From Actinoallomurus sp963799975 (lineage in GTDB: Bacteria > Actinomycetota > Actinomycetes > Streptosporangiales > Streptosporangiaceae): DNA of 64,000 bases. A model generated the notes under the pieces. That model did not search any database. It saw nothing but the letters and a program-made list of their open reading frames with translations, and was not told where the DNA came from. This document shows, piece by piece, positions 9,132 to 17,882 of the stretch (position 1 is the stretch's first letter; every line of letters begins with the position of its first letter). Made by a program: the position numbers and the translations under genes. Location of the stretch: the NCBI GenBank assembly GCA_963799975.1, contig CAWCZF010000005.1:1-64000 (forward strand), read 5' to 3'.

Positions 9132-9735
9132 TTGACGACCACCACGCAGGTCTCCGTCGACGGCGTGATGCAGGGGGAACGGCGGCACGTCGGGGGATGA
9201 CCGCAGGAGCGGATTCACGCGCGGCGGATGGGCCATGGGCGCGGGCGACGACGCGACACGCGACTTCATCTTCCAGACCTACCAGGCCGCCGGCGCGTTC
9301 CTGTTCGGCCGGCGGACCTACGAGCTGTTCGCCGGGTCCTGGGGTGCGATGGACGGTCGGCAGCACCCCGTCGCCGGTGCGTTGAACACCCGGCCCAAGT
9401 ACGTCGCCTCGACCACGCTCACCGACGCGCGATGGGCGGAGACGACCATCCTGTCCGGTGACGTCGCGGCGGCCGTCGGCGAGCTGAAGTCCAAGCCGGG
9501 CGGCGAGCTCCAGGTGCACGGGAGCGGCGCCCTGGTCCGCTGGCTGCTCGCCAACGACCTCGTGGACGAGATGACCCTGATCGTCGTCCCGGTGGTCATC
9601 GGCCAGGGCGCGCGGCTGTTCCCCGCCGACGGCCCGGATCTGGCGCTCGACCTGGTCGACACACGCGCCGACTCGAAGGGCGTGCTGATCCAGGTCTACC
9701 GGCCCGCTGGGCGCCCGCTCTACGCCACCGGCTGA
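9132..9735 (+). pseudogene. RibD C-terminal / dihydrofolate-reductase-like protein, one-base frameshift
   Basis: The N-terminus (TTTTQVSVDGVMQG, from a TTG at 9132) and the body (ending RADSKGVLIQVYRP) are classic for the actinobacterial RibD_C/DHFR-like reductase family, including AGAFLFGRRTYELFAGSW and VHGSGALVRWLL. They lie in different frames. The break falls in the GGGGG run at 9175-9179: removing one G joins them into one normal-length protein. This is either a very recent inactivation or a homopolymer sequencing error. If intact, it would be an NADPH-dependent reductase of unknown substrate. Confidence 0.75.
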
Positions 9736-9778
9736 GGCCGGTGACGCGGCGCGACCCCAGGCCCCAGGGTGCGGGCCG

Positions 9779-10990
9779 TCAGGGCATCCGGAGCGATTCG
9801 GTGGGAGACAGCCGGGCGGCACGCAGCGCCGGGTACATGCCGGCCACCGTGCCCAGGACGATCGCGACTCCCAGACCGCCCCAGATCGCGGTGCCGGGGA
9901 TCAGCACCGACCAGTGCCGTTCGTACGCCATGGCGGCGGTGACCCCCGCGCCGGCCGCGATCCCGGCGACACCGCCCAACGCCGCCAGCACCAGCGACTC
10001 GGTCAGGAACTGGGCGGCCACATGACGGCGTGCGGCTCCCAGCGCGCGGCGCAGGCCGATCTCCGAGCGTCGCTCCAGTACCGAGATGACCATCACGTTG
10101 GCGACCCCGATGCCGCCGACCAGCAACGCGATCGCGCCCAGGCCCAGGAGCAGTGACGTCGCGGAGTCGGCCACCGCGGCGCGTGCGGTGAGGGCGTCGG
10201 AGGGGCGGGCGACGCTGACCTCTCCCGGGTTCTCCGGATTTGCGGTCGCGGGGAGAAGATCGGACACCTGGACGACGCGTCGTTCGTCCGCGCGTACGTA
10301 CAGGCGGCTCGGGTGGTCGTCGTAGGCGAGCAGGCTCCTCGCCACCGAGAAGCCGACCAGGGCGGAACGGTCGACCTCGGGTGCCAGCGGAAGCGATTTC
10401 ATGATTCCCGCCACGGTGAACCAGCGGCCACCGAGCCAGACCCGTGTGCCGGGGTCCACCTGGTGGATGCCGAGGACCGAGGCGGCCTGGAACCCGAGCA
10501 CGGTGACCGGGAAGCCGGCGAGCGTGTCGTCCAGGAAGCGGCCGTCGAGCATGCTTCCGTCCAAGGTCGACAGCAGGGTCGCGTCGCACGCGCGTACCGA
10601 CAGTCCGCCGGTCTGTCCCGCCGGGACCAGCTCGGTCCGGTACACGTTCCTGGTCGTGAGCTGTGCGGTCGGCGCGACGTGCAGCACTCCTCCGACCCGG
10701 CTGATCATCGGGGCCGCGGCGGTCGGCAGTTCGGCGCCCGCGCCGGACAGGTCGTGACCGTTCTCGACCGTGAGCAGGTTGGTCCCGAGCCGGTCGATCT
10801 GCGCGAGCAGATGCGACTGGCTGGACTGGGCGATGCCCAGCACACCCACGATGGCCGCGATGCCGATGGAGATCCCGAGTGCGGACAGCGCGGCGCGCAG
10901 GCGGCGGGTTCGCAGACCGATCGTGCCCGCGAGGAGCATGTCGGCCACCCGCAGCCGGGACAGCGGTGGCGGCCCGTGGACCGGCGTCAT
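9779..10990 (-). CDS. ABC transporter permease, MacB/FtsX type
   Basis: The 403-residue permease has the four-helix MacB layout. TM1 lies near the N-terminus (ALSALGISIGIAAIVGVLG) and is followed by a large extracytoplasmic domain of about 210 residues. Three C-terminal helices follow, including LLLGLGAIALLVGGIGVANV with the conserved ERRSEIGLRRALGA loop. The ATG at 10990 overlaps the ATPase stop in an ATGA. Together with the ATPase and adaptor it forms a tripartite-like efflux pump for a peptide, antibiotic or lipid. Its position beside the lanthipeptide locus makes export or self-protection conceivable but unproven. Confidence 0.9.
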   Translation of the reverse strand: MTPVHGPPPLSRLRVADMLLAGTIGLRTRRLRAALSALGISIGIAAIVGVLGIAQSSQSHLLAQIDRLGTNLLTVENGHDLSGAGAELPTAAAPMISRVGGVLHVAPTAQLTTRNVYRTELVPAGQTGGLSVRACDATLLSTLDGSMLDGRFLDDTLAGFPVTVLGFQAASVLGIHQVDPGTRVWLGGRWFTVAGIMKSLPLAPEVDRSALVGFSVARSLLAYDDHPSRLYVRADERRVVQVSDLLPATANPENPGEVSVARPSDALTARAAVADSATSLLLGLGAIALLVGGIGVANVMVISVLERRSEIGLRRALGAARRHVAAQFLTESLVLAALGGVAGIAAGAGVTAAMAYERHWSVLIPGTAIWGGLGVAIVLGTVAGMYPALRAARLSPTESLRMP

Positions 10991-11664
10991 CGAGGCTCCT
11001 CGGTGATCCGGCCGTCGCGCAGCTCGATCAGCCGAGGGCACGCGGCGGCGACCTCGGCGTCGTGGGTGATGATCACGAGTGTCGTCCCCTGGGAGTTCAG
11101 GTCACGCATCAGCGTCAGGATCTCCGCGCCGTTCGCCGAGTCGAGGTTTCCGGTCGGCTCGTCGGCGAACACGATCGCCGGCCGGCCCACGAGCGCACGG
11201 GCGATGGCCACCCGCTGTCGCTCGCCTCCGGACAGCAGGGCCGCCCGGTGGCCCAGCCGATGGCCGAGACCGACGCGTTCGAGGGCCTCGGCCGCGCGTA
11301 CCCGGCGTTCACGGCCCGAGACTCCGCGATAGAGCAGCCCGGTCGCGACGTTGTCCACCGCGCTCAGCGCCGCGAGGAGGAAGAACTGCTGGAACACCAC
11401 GCCGACCCGGTGGGCCCGCAGGCCGGCGAGCCGCCGGTCGGACAGTCGTTCCACCGCGTGTCCCGCGAGCCGGATCGAGCCGGACGTCGGCCGTTCCAGC
11501 GCCGCCATCAGGTGCAGGAGCGTCGACTTGCCCGACCCGGACGGCCCGGTGACGGCCACCATCTCGCCTTCGTGGACGGTCAGGCTCACCCCGGCGACGG
11601 GCTCGACCGGCGGCCGGCCCGGATACACCTTGCGCACGTCCCGTACGTCCAAGACGCTGGTCAT
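10987..11664 (-). CDS. ABC transporter ATP-binding protein, MacB/LolD type
   Basis: This 225-residue nucleotide-binding subunit has Walker A GPSGSGKST, the Q-loop VVFQQFFLL, signature LSGGERQRV, Walker B IVFADEPTG and the switch His in IITHDAEVA. It belongs to the MacB/LolD/FtsE branch that drives FtsX-fold permeases. Both neighbours overlap it by ATGA (11661-11664 and 10987-10990), indicating a translationally coupled adaptor-ATPase-permease operon. Confidence 0.93.
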   Translation of the reverse strand: MTSVLDVRDVRKVYPGRPPVEPVAGVSLTVHEGEMVAVTGPSGSGKSTLLHLMAALERPTSGSIRLAGHAVERLSDRRLAGLRAHRVGVVFQQFFLLAALSAVDNVATGLLYRGVSGRERRVRAAEALERVGLGHRLGHRAALLSGGERQRVAIARALVGRPAIVFADEPTGNLDSANGAEILTLMRDLNSQGTTLVIITHDAEVAAACPRLIELRDGRITEEPR

Positions 11665-12770
11665 CGCACCGGCACCTCCACCCGTACGCCCTCGGCCAGT
11701 CCCGGTCCGCTCACCTCGACCAGCCCCGTGCTGTCATCGAAGAGCCCGACCTGCACGGGGGCCGTGTGCCGTGACGGACCGGCGCCGACGACGATCTGGT
11801 GACCGCCGCCGGGACGCGCCAGCAGCGCGACGATGGGTACGGCGAGCACGTTCCGGTGCTCGTCGGAGGTGATGGCGACCTGTACCTCGGCGTGGTCGAG
11901 GCTCGTGACGCGGTGCCGCAGCCGTACGGTGACAGGGATGACGGACTGCTGAGGCGCCCCCGACCCCTGGTCACCGCCGCCCGGCGCGGTCACCGCGACC
12001 CGGCTCACGTACGTGACCTGTCCCGGCTCGTCACGCCCGTCCGGCATCGTGACCAGCACCTCGTCGTGCCGATGGACGCGGGGCGCGTCGGTCGGGTCGA
12101 TGGTGACGTCCACCACCGGCGTGGTGCCGGTCCCGTGCAGGACCGTCATGCCGGGCCGTACGGCCGTCCCGGTCTTGGCGTCCTGGCCGCTGACCCGCAA
12201 CGGGCCCGGCAGGACGGCGACCTGACCGAGCGGCACCTCGCCGGTCACCGGCAGCCCAGCGGCGGCCTGCCAGCGGCGTACGGCCCAGTACGTCCCGGAC
12301 GTGAAATGCCGGTCGACGGTGAGTCCGTAGCCGTATCCGAGCGCGGCCAGATTGGTCTCCAGCTCGCGTACGTCGGCACCGGCGGTGACCCCGGAGCGCA
12401 GCGATCGCCAGAGGGGCCGGGCGCCGTAGAACAGCGGCACCCGCCGGCCGCCGACCTCATAGGCCATCTCGCCGCGTCCGACCGTGGCGCCGGTCGCCGG
12501 AATCCGGGTGAGTATGCCGCTGCCGCCACCGGCCACCACGGTATAGGTGTGCTGGTAGCTCAGCGTGCCGGCGACCTGCTGGCGTTGTGCGACGTCGGTG
12601 CGCGTCACCTCCGCGGTCGTCGTGTGCACCAGGGTGTTCCCGTCCGCCTTCGCAGGCCCGGACAAGGCGTCCTTCGCCACCCACGCGCCTACGGCGAGGG
12701 CCACGACGGCGGCGCCGCCGGCGATGACGATCGCGCGCTTCGAGCGGTGGCGGCCGGACTCAGCCGCCAT
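11661..12770 (-). CDS. Efflux adaptor (HlyD/MacA-like) with peptidoglycan-binding-like domain
   Basis: The 369-residue protein has one N-terminal membrane anchor (AIVIAGGAAVVALAVGAWVA), then a membrane-fusion-type region (QVAGTLSYQHTYTVVAGGGS). A PG_binding_1-like segment follows (VRELETNLAALGYGYGL ... WAVRRWQAAAGLPVTG), then a beta-barrel C-terminus. This is the usual adaptor encoded before MacB-like ATPase/permease pairs in actinomycetes; it would link the pump to the cell wall. It overlaps the lipoprotein gene upstream by 11 bp and the ATPase downstream by ATGA. Confidence 0.88.
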   Translation of the reverse strand: MAAESGRHRSKRAIVIAGGAAVVALAVGAWVAKDALSGPAKADGNTLVHTTTAEVTRTDVAQRQQVAGTLSYQHTYTVVAGGGSGILTRIPATGATVGRGEMAYEVGGRRVPLFYGARPLWRSLRSGVTAGADVRELETNLAALGYGYGLTVDRHFTSGTYWAVRRWQAAAGLPVTGEVPLGQVAVLPGPLRVSGQDAKTGTAVRPGMTVLHGTGTTPVVDVTIDPTDAPRVHRHDEVLVTMPDGRDEPGQVTYVSRVAVTAPGGGDQGSGAPQQSVIPVTVRLRHRVTSLDHAEVQVAITSDEHRNVLAVPIVALLARPGGGHQIVVGAGPSRHTAPVQVGLFDDSTGLVEVSGPGLAEGVRVEVPVR

Positions 12771-13305
12771 TGGAGTCCTCGGTGACCCGAATCCCGCCGT
12801 CGGACGGGAAGTACCGCTGACACGCGTCGAGCTGGGGGCGCATGGCCTTCTTGTCGGTGTGGCGCAGGCGCGCCGGCAGGGGGAAGGCGCCCTCGCCGTT
12901 GGGGTCCGGCCAGTCCGGCAGGCCGTGCTGGCGCATGCACTGGGCGAGTTGCCGGAGCTTGGCGATGTCGGCCGCGCTCAGTGGCCGCTGGCTGTTCTTG
13001 GTGGTGATCCGGTCCAGGAGCGAACGGCACGGGGCGACCGCGCTCGGCGGCGCCTTCCTGGTGCCCGCCGGTATCACCCACGAGCCGGTCCGCTGGTCAT
13101 AGACCATGTCGGGGAAGTTGGGCATGCCGTGCTGGCGGATACAGCGCACGGCCGCACGTGCGATCGCCGCGGTGTCCGCGCTCGCGCTGCCGGACGGCGT
13201 CGGGCGTCCGGTCGCGTGGCCGCCGCCGCCGCACGCGGTGAGGGTGCACGCGCCGGCGACCGCCAGCACGGCGACGCACCGCGTGAGGGAAAAAGTCGTG
13301 TCCAT
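12760..13305 (-). CDS. Putative lipoprotein, first gene of the efflux operon
   Basis: This 181-residue protein has a type II signal peptide ending in the lipobox LTAC (Cys25) and a Gly/Ser/Thr linker. Two related segments follow: CIRQHGMPNFPDMVYD and CMRQHGLPDWPDPNGEG. This CxRxHGxPxxPDP repeat is typical of small lipoproteins encoded with MacB-like systems in actinobacteria; their function is not established. It would sit on the outer face of the membrane and is the promoter-proximal gene of the four-gene operon running down to 9779. Confidence 0.82.
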   Translation of the reverse strand: MDTTFSLTRCVAVLAVAGACTLTACGGGGHATGRPTPSGSASADTAAIARAAVRCIRQHGMPNFPDMVYDQRTGSWVIPAGTRKAPPSAVAPCRSLLDRITTKNSQRPLSAADIAKLRQLAQCMRQHGLPDWPDPNGEGAFPLPARLRHTDKKAMRPQLDACQRYFPSDGGIRVTEDSNGG

Positions 13306-13358
13306 GGCATCTCTTCCGTCTGATCCGGATGTGATGCCCCAAGATTCGGCACGGCGGT

Positions 13359-13383
13359 ACGCGGCCGCTTCCCTCGGCCGCGT
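13359..13383. terminator. Hairpin downstream of the orphan kinase gene
   Basis: A perfect 9-bp stem (13359-13367 with 13375-13383, ACGCGGCCG arms) and a 7-nt loop lie between the kinase stop at 13446 and the lipoprotein start at 13305. It could end transcription of the kinase on the minus strand. Confidence 0.5.
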
Positions 13384-13445
13384 GAACCCGGCTGCCTAGT
13401 TCGGGGGACGGTGTCCGCGGCCGTACGTGACGGCGCCCCGGCGGC

Positions 13446-15086
13446 TCACGATCGCTCTCCCGCACCGGCGGTCCGGCGGGTGGTGTCCGCGACGCCGGCC
13501 GCCGCGGACAGGTGTGCGTGCACGACCGTGCCCGCGTCCGGCCCGGTCGTGACGGAGAACCGGCCGCCGAGTTCCTCGATCCGTTCGCGCATCAGCGTGA
13601 GGCCCATGCCGTGCCGGTCGGTGACCTCGGCGAGGTCGAAGCCGCAGCCGTCGTCGCGTACCTCGATGCCGATCGTCCCCTCGTCGGCGGAGATCCGCAC
13701 ATGGATCGTGTCCGGGGCGGCGTGCCGTACGGCGTTGCCGAGCGCCTCCTGGACCACGCGCAACACGGCGTGTTCGGCCGACGGACTGAGCGTGACCTCC
13801 TTGAGGTCGGCGTGGACGGGAATGCCGAGCCTGGTCTCGTACGCCCGGCAGAGCTCGGCCAAGGCGGGTCGCAGCCCGGCGTCCTCGAGCGCGACCGGGC
13901 GCAGTTCGAGCAGCAGCGCCTGCATCTCGCGCATCATCCGTGCCGCGGCCCGTTCCATCGCCTCGGCCTCGGGACGCAGCGTCGACCCGGACGGCAACGC
14001 CCTGCGCAGACCGCCCGCGAGCAGGCTCATGGAGAACAGGTCCTGGGAGATCGAGTCGTGCAGTTCTCGTGCGATCCGTGCCCGCTCGGCATGGCGCGCC
14101 TCGGTTCCGGCGAGCTGGCGTTCGGTGTGGAGAGCGGCGTCGAGGCGTTCGGCCATGCGGTTGAGGCTGTCCTCCAGCCGGCCGATCTCGTCGGAACCGC
14201 CCACCGGCACGCGAGGCCGAAAATCGCCCTCCGCGACCGCGCCGGTCACGTCGGCCAGGCGGCGCAGCCGGCGGATCAGCCGACGGGTGCTCAGCAGCCC
14301 GAACACCACGCCGACCGGGACGACCAGCCCGAGCACGGCCAGCCCGGCGCTCAGCAGCGGCTTGATCGCCGCGAGTGCCGGGCCCTGCTCGGCCGGGACC
14401 TGGACGTAGAGCATGCCGATCGGGCGGAGTTTTGGATCGGCCCGCAGGGACGGATCAGGCTTTACGCCGGGTCTTTCACCGGGCCTTTCGCCCAGCTTTT
14501 TATCCCTCGGGTTCGCGTCGCCGGTCGGCTTCTTCGCCGACCTCCCGCCGGTGACGCGATCGGGAAGCAGCGCGGTCGCCACCGGGCTGGCCGCCCAGGT
14601 CACCGGCCCGGAGCTGGTCTTGGCGACCCCCGAACCACCCGTGGGCGAATCCCAGCGGACCGGCGGCCGGGCGCCCGGCGGATACTGGCGCGGCGCCGAA
14701 CTGGCCACGACCTCACCTTTCATGCCGAGGAGTATCTCGGCCGTCGCCGGCGTCTCAGAAGGGTCGTAGGGGATCTTGGTGCCGCGTATGTCGGGAACGA
14801 ACCCGACGCCGAGCGGGGTCTGGTCCTTGCCCGCGTACGCGGACTCGGTCAGCACCTGGTCGTCGTCCGCGTACGCCGGCGTCGAGGCGACCTTCGTGGC
14901 GATCAAGCTGAGCGTCTTGGCGTCCGCGGCCGCCTGATACTGAGCATGCTGGAGGAGGTCGGACTTGGCCACCAGCCGGGGGACGAGCAGGCCGATCAGA
15001 ATGCCCTCGACCGCCAGCACCGCCGCGGTGGTCACCAGGACGTACGAGGCCGACATCCGGACCCGCAGCCCGAATCGCCTCACCAT
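13446..15086 (-). CDS. NarL-type sensor histidine kinase (orphan)
   Basis: The 546-residue membrane kinase has TM1 (YVLVTTAAVLAVEGILIGLL), an extracytoplasmic sensor of roughly 250 residues, and TM2 (AGLAVLGLVVPVGVVFGLL). A HAMP domain, a HisKA_3 dimerisation segment with the phospho-acceptor in ARELHDSISQDLFS (about residue 341) and an HATPase domain (HGMGLTLMRERIEELGG) follow. The start at 15086 has GGGAG 5 nt upstream; the ORF extends further 5' without support. HisKA_3 kinases normally pair with LuxR-type regulators in the same operon, but none adjoins this one, so its partner is elsewhere. Confidence 0.9.
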   Translation of the reverse strand: MVRRFGLRVRMSASYVLVTTAAVLAVEGILIGLLVPRLVAKSDLLQHAQYQAAADAKTLSLIATKVASTPAYADDDQVLTESAYAGKDQTPLGVGFVPDIRGTKIPYDPSETPATAEILLGMKGEVVASSAPRQYPPGARPPVRWDSPTGGSGVAKTSSGPVTWAASPVATALLPDRVTGGRSAKKPTGDANPRDKKLGERPGERPGVKPDPSLRADPKLRPIGMLYVQVPAEQGPALAAIKPLLSAGLAVLGLVVPVGVVFGLLSTRRLIRRLRRLADVTGAVAEGDFRPRVPVGGSDEIGRLEDSLNRMAERLDAALHTERQLAGTEARHAERARIARELHDSISQDLFSMSLLAGGLRRALPSGSTLRPEAEAMERAAARMMREMQALLLELRPVALEDAGLRPALAELCRAYETRLGIPVHADLKEVTLSPSAEHAVLRVVQEALGNAVRHAAPDTIHVRISADEGTIGIEVRDDGCGFDLAEVTDRHGMGLTLMRERIEELGGRFSVTTGPDAGTVVHAHLSAAAGVADTTRRTAGAGERS

Positions 15087-15271
15087 GCCACTCCCGCGCG
15101 TTCGACCGATCATCCCAGCGTAGAGGGCCGTTCGCCGGCGAACCTCCCCCGAACGGGGGAGGCCCCTCACCGACGGGCCCTCCAGTAAGGAACGAGGTCA
15201 TTCCCGACGTCCGCGCCGTGACGCACTCTCATCATCGCCGGGACGGCATCACCGGCTACGGAACGGCCGGC

Positions 15272-15299
15272 GGGCCGCCGCTCCTGAGAGCGACGGCCC
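15272..15299 (-). terminator. Terminator of the SRPBCC gene
   Basis: An 11-bp stem with one mismatch (GGGCCG-C-CGCTC / GAGCG-A-CGGCCC) and a CTGA loop lies just past the SRPBCC stop codon on the minus strand. Confidence 0.6.
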
Positions 15300-15317
15300 G
15301 ACCGGGCGTTACTCCTG

Positions 15318-15779
15318 CTACGGCCCCGGGCGGTCGACGTTGCCGCGCCAGGCGCCGGTCTCGCGACCGCGCTTCTCGATGAATTCCTTGAACCGGCGCA
15401 GATCGGCCTTGGTCCGCATCTTGAGTATCCCGAGCTTGTCGGCGACGTTCTCCACGAACCCTTCCGGGTCGACGTCCATCTGCGTGGTGACACGCGTGGT
15501 GTCCGGGCTCGTCCGGTGGAACGTGACGACCCCCGCATGGTCCGGTCCGTCCACCGAGTGCCAGGCGACGCGCTCATCGGGAATCTGCTCGGTGATCTGC
15601 GCGTCGAACTCCTTGGTCACCCCTGCCACAGAGACACGCCAGTGCGTCATCGTGTCGGTGACCTGGTTGACCTCCTCGACACCCTCCATGAACTCGGGGA
15701 AGTCGGCGAACTGGGTCCACTGGTTGTATGCCGTGCTGATCGGGACGTTGACGTCCACGCTCTCGGTCACGCTACTCAT
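15318..15779 (-). CDS. SRPBCC family protein (cyclase/dehydrase-like)
   Basis: This 153-residue single-domain START/SRPBCC protein contains the family's opening VNVPISTAYNQWTQFADFPEF and MEGVEEVNQV, then the D-V-DPEGF segment near the C-terminus. Such proteins bind hydrophobic ligands; many annotated cyclase/dehydrase or coenzyme Q-binding homologues in actinomycetes are of unknown role. The ATG at 15779 is favoured by GGAGG 6 nt upstream over an ATG four codons earlier. It ends at a hairpin. Confidence 0.85.
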   Translation of the reverse strand: MSSVTESVDVNVPISTAYNQWTQFADFPEFMEGVEEVNQVTDTMTHWRVSVAGVTKEFDAQITEQIPDERVAWHSVDGPDHAGVVTFHRTSPDTTRVTTQMDVDPEGFVENVADKLGILKMRTKADLRRFKEFIEKRGRETGAWRGNVDRPGP

Positions 15780-15953
15780 TCGTACCTCCACTCATCGTTC
15801 GGGCACACAATGCCGCTACCCGACACTCCTGAGTGACAAACGGCAGGTAACAGGGGCCGGCGCAGGTGTCGCCCCGGGGTGACGGCCCTTCCCGCCCACC
15901 ACGGTTGACGCACTCGGCGGCCCCGCGGGCAGCCTGGCCCGTACGGTCCGGCG

Positions 15954-16283
15954 CTACTTGTCCAGCGCGGTCAGCAACTGTTGCTTGGTCATCTTCGAGC
16001 GGCCCTCGATGCCGCGGCGCTTGGCCTCGGCGTAGAGCTGTTCCTTGGTCCGGCCGCGCGGCCCCGGACGTCCCGAGCGCTTCCCGCCCCGCTCCTGCGG
16101 CGACATGTCCTGCGTCGAGGTCCTGCTGGCCTGTTCGGACTCCCCGGCCTGGGCACGGTTCTTGTTGACCGTACGCGCGGCGATCTCTTTCGCGCGGGAC
16201 TCGCTCTCGCCCCGGTCCTTCGCGGAGTCCTTGACATGCTCGTACTGGCGTTCTCGCTTGGCACTCCACTGCTGCTGCGGCAT
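15954..16283 (-). CDS. Small basic protein, plasmid-stabilisation/DUF7218 family
   Basis: The 109-residue, strongly charged protein opens MPQQQWSAKRERQYEHVKDS and carries an ARTVNKNRAQAGE segment. It ends in a Rho-N/SAP-like helix pair (RTKEQLYAEAKRRGIEGRSK then MTKQQLLTALDK). Proteins of this shape are often labelled plasmid stabilisation proteins, though the function is untested; the C-terminal motif suggests nucleic-acid binding. The start at 16283 is fixed by AGGGAGG 6 nt upstream. Confidence 0.82.
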   Translation of the reverse strand: MPQQQWSAKRERQYEHVKDSAKDRGESESRAKEIAARTVNKNRAQAGESEQASRTSTQDMSPQERGGKRSGRPGPRGRTKEQLYAEAKRRGIEGRSKMTKQQLLTALDK

Positions 16284-16580
16284 GGCCGCCTCCCTTCGGG
16301 CCTCCTCGATGACCCTTACCCCGCTCCGCGCGTTCATGCCGGCGTCCGGCCGGCCGGCACAGTGCCGGCTGGCCGGACGCCGGGTGGGGGAGGGGCTACG
16401 GAGGGGCCTCAGGGGAGTGGGGGTGCGCCGCACAGGGGATGGTGAGGCGAGGCCCTCCGTTATCCACGCTCGGTACGTGTGGGGGTGATCGAGCGTGCCG
16501 GGTCAGGATCGGGTCGGGGGACACCGTGTCCTGGGTGTGGGGCGTGGGGCGTGGGGCGTGGGGTCACCGAGGGGTCGTGG

Positions 16581-16757
16581 TCATCCCGACGCTCCCTGAC
16601 CGGCCAGTGCGTCACGACGCGTACGCAGGACGGCCAGCCGGCGGTCCTGGGCCACGACGTCGCCGAGGTCGCGCAGATGCGGCCTCACCCGCTCGATCTG
16701 CCCGATCTCATCGCAGATCTCGCCCAGGCAGCCGAGGCGCACGCGGCTGTTCATCAT
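16581..16757 (-). CDS. Possible small protein (58 aa)
   Basis: A short ORF begins MMNSRVRLGCLGEICDEIGQ, preceded by a purine-rich GGGAAGAGG about 10 nt upstream. It contains a predicted amphipathic helix with alternating charges and no membrane segment. I recognise no family. It lies alone between two unrelated genes, so it may be spurious. Confidence 0.3.
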   Translation of the reverse strand: MMNSRVRLGCLGEICDEIGQIERVRPHLRDLGDVVAQDRRLAVLRTRRDALAGQGASG

Positions 16758-16939
16758 CGGAATTCGCCTCTTCCCTTCTCCCGGAGGTGGAGTTCTTACA
16801 TGCACCAGCATGCGCGAGACCCGGCCCGCGGGAATCCGGGCAGTTACCTAGAGGCATACCTAACCGGGAGACACCCGCCGACCTGGGGGTCTACGGGTCC
16901 GCCTGAGCCGCGTACGCAGTCACCCGTCAGGATCGTGCC

Positions 16940-17806
16940 ATGAAGGTGAACACCACACTCCGGCCGGTCGTCGCGGTCGCGAAGTCCTCGACGCTGCTGC
17001 CGGTCACTCCGGCCCTCGGCCTGGTGATCGCGGTGCTGGTGGTCGCCGCCGCGGGCGTGGCGGCGGCCGGTCGGCTGGGGTACGGGCCGGCCGTGCTGCG
17101 CTCCGGCGTACGCGCCTGCCTCCAGCTCACCGCGGTGTCCCTGGTGATCGCCACGATCACCCGGTCCATCCCGCTGACCGGGGCCTTCGTCATGGTCATG
17201 TATCTCGTGGCGGCACGGACCGCCGGGCGGCGCGTCACCGCCGGCCGCGCGGCCTGGTGGGCGGCCGTGCCGATCGGCGCCGCGACCGCACCGGTCGTCG
17301 CTCTGCTGCTGGCCACCGGCCTGGTCCCATTGCGCGGTATCACGGTGATCCCCATCACCGGCATTCTCATCGGGGGCGCGCTGACCGCCACGTCCCTGGC
17401 CGGCCGTCGTGCGGTCGAGGAGCTGACGCATCGGCGCGGAGAGGTCGAGGCCGCCCTGTCCATCGGCCTGCCGGATCGCGATGCCGCCCTGGAGATCTGC
17501 CGGCCGCACGCGGCCACCGCGCTCATCCCGGCCTTGGACCAGACACGTACGGTCGGCCTGGTCACGTTGCCGGGTGCGTTCGTCGGGATGCTGCTGGGCG
17601 GCGCCTCGCCGGTCGCGGCGGGCGCGGTCCAGCTGTTCGTCCTGATCGCCTTGCTGGCCGTGGAGGCGGTCGCCATCGTGATCAGCATCGAGCTGGCGGC
17701 ACGGGGCCGATTCGACCGCCCGACCATGCGGCGGCGGGCACGGGCACGGTGGAGGACCGGCCTCACGTACCGCCGCCGGCCGAGGCCACCCGAGGATCCG
17801 CGTTGA
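16940..17806 (+). CDS. UPF0014 family permease (FetB/YbbM-like)
   Basis: The 288-residue polytopic membrane protein has about seven hydrophobic segments, among them LGLVIAVLVVAAAGVAAAG, LTGAFVMVMYLVAARTAG and VQLFVLIALLAVEAVAIVIS. It carries the family signature around GLVTLPGAFVGMLLGGASP. FetB homologues are the permease half of an iron or other metal exporter whose ATPase (FetA) is usually adjacent; no ATPase gene flanks this one. The C-terminus is Arg/Pro-rich. Codon usage is like its neighbours. Confidence 0.85.
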   Translation: MKVNTTLRPVVAVAKSSTLLPVTPALGLVIAVLVVAAAGVAAAGRLGYGPAVLRSGVRACLQLTAVSLVIATITRSIPLTGAFVMVMYLVAARTAGRRVTAGRAAWWAAVPIGAATAPVVALLLATGLVPLRGITVIPITGILIGGALTATSLAGRRAVEELTHRRGEVEAALSIGLPDRDAALEICRPHAATALIPALDQTRTVGLVTLPGAFVGMLLGGASPVAAGAVQLFVLIALLAVEAVAIVISIELAARGRFDRPTMRRRARARWRTGLTYRRRPRPPEDPR

Positions 17807-17882
17807 GCGCCGCGGCCCAGCGCGGACGGTACGGCGCGGCGCGCGACGACGGGGTCGCCGCTCCCGTCGTCTCGACGGCCGC

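Noticed and set aside
16844..16863. TTACCTAGAGGCATACCTAA as an iron-regulator (IdeR/DtxR) box before the FetB-like gene
   Set aside because: The two halves are direct, not inverted, repeats and the left half does not match the TTAGGTTAG half-site.
16479..16943. Overlapping plus-strand ORFs around 16.5-16.9 kb
   Set aside because: They overlap each other in different frames, are rich in Arg/Pro/Gly and show no family features.
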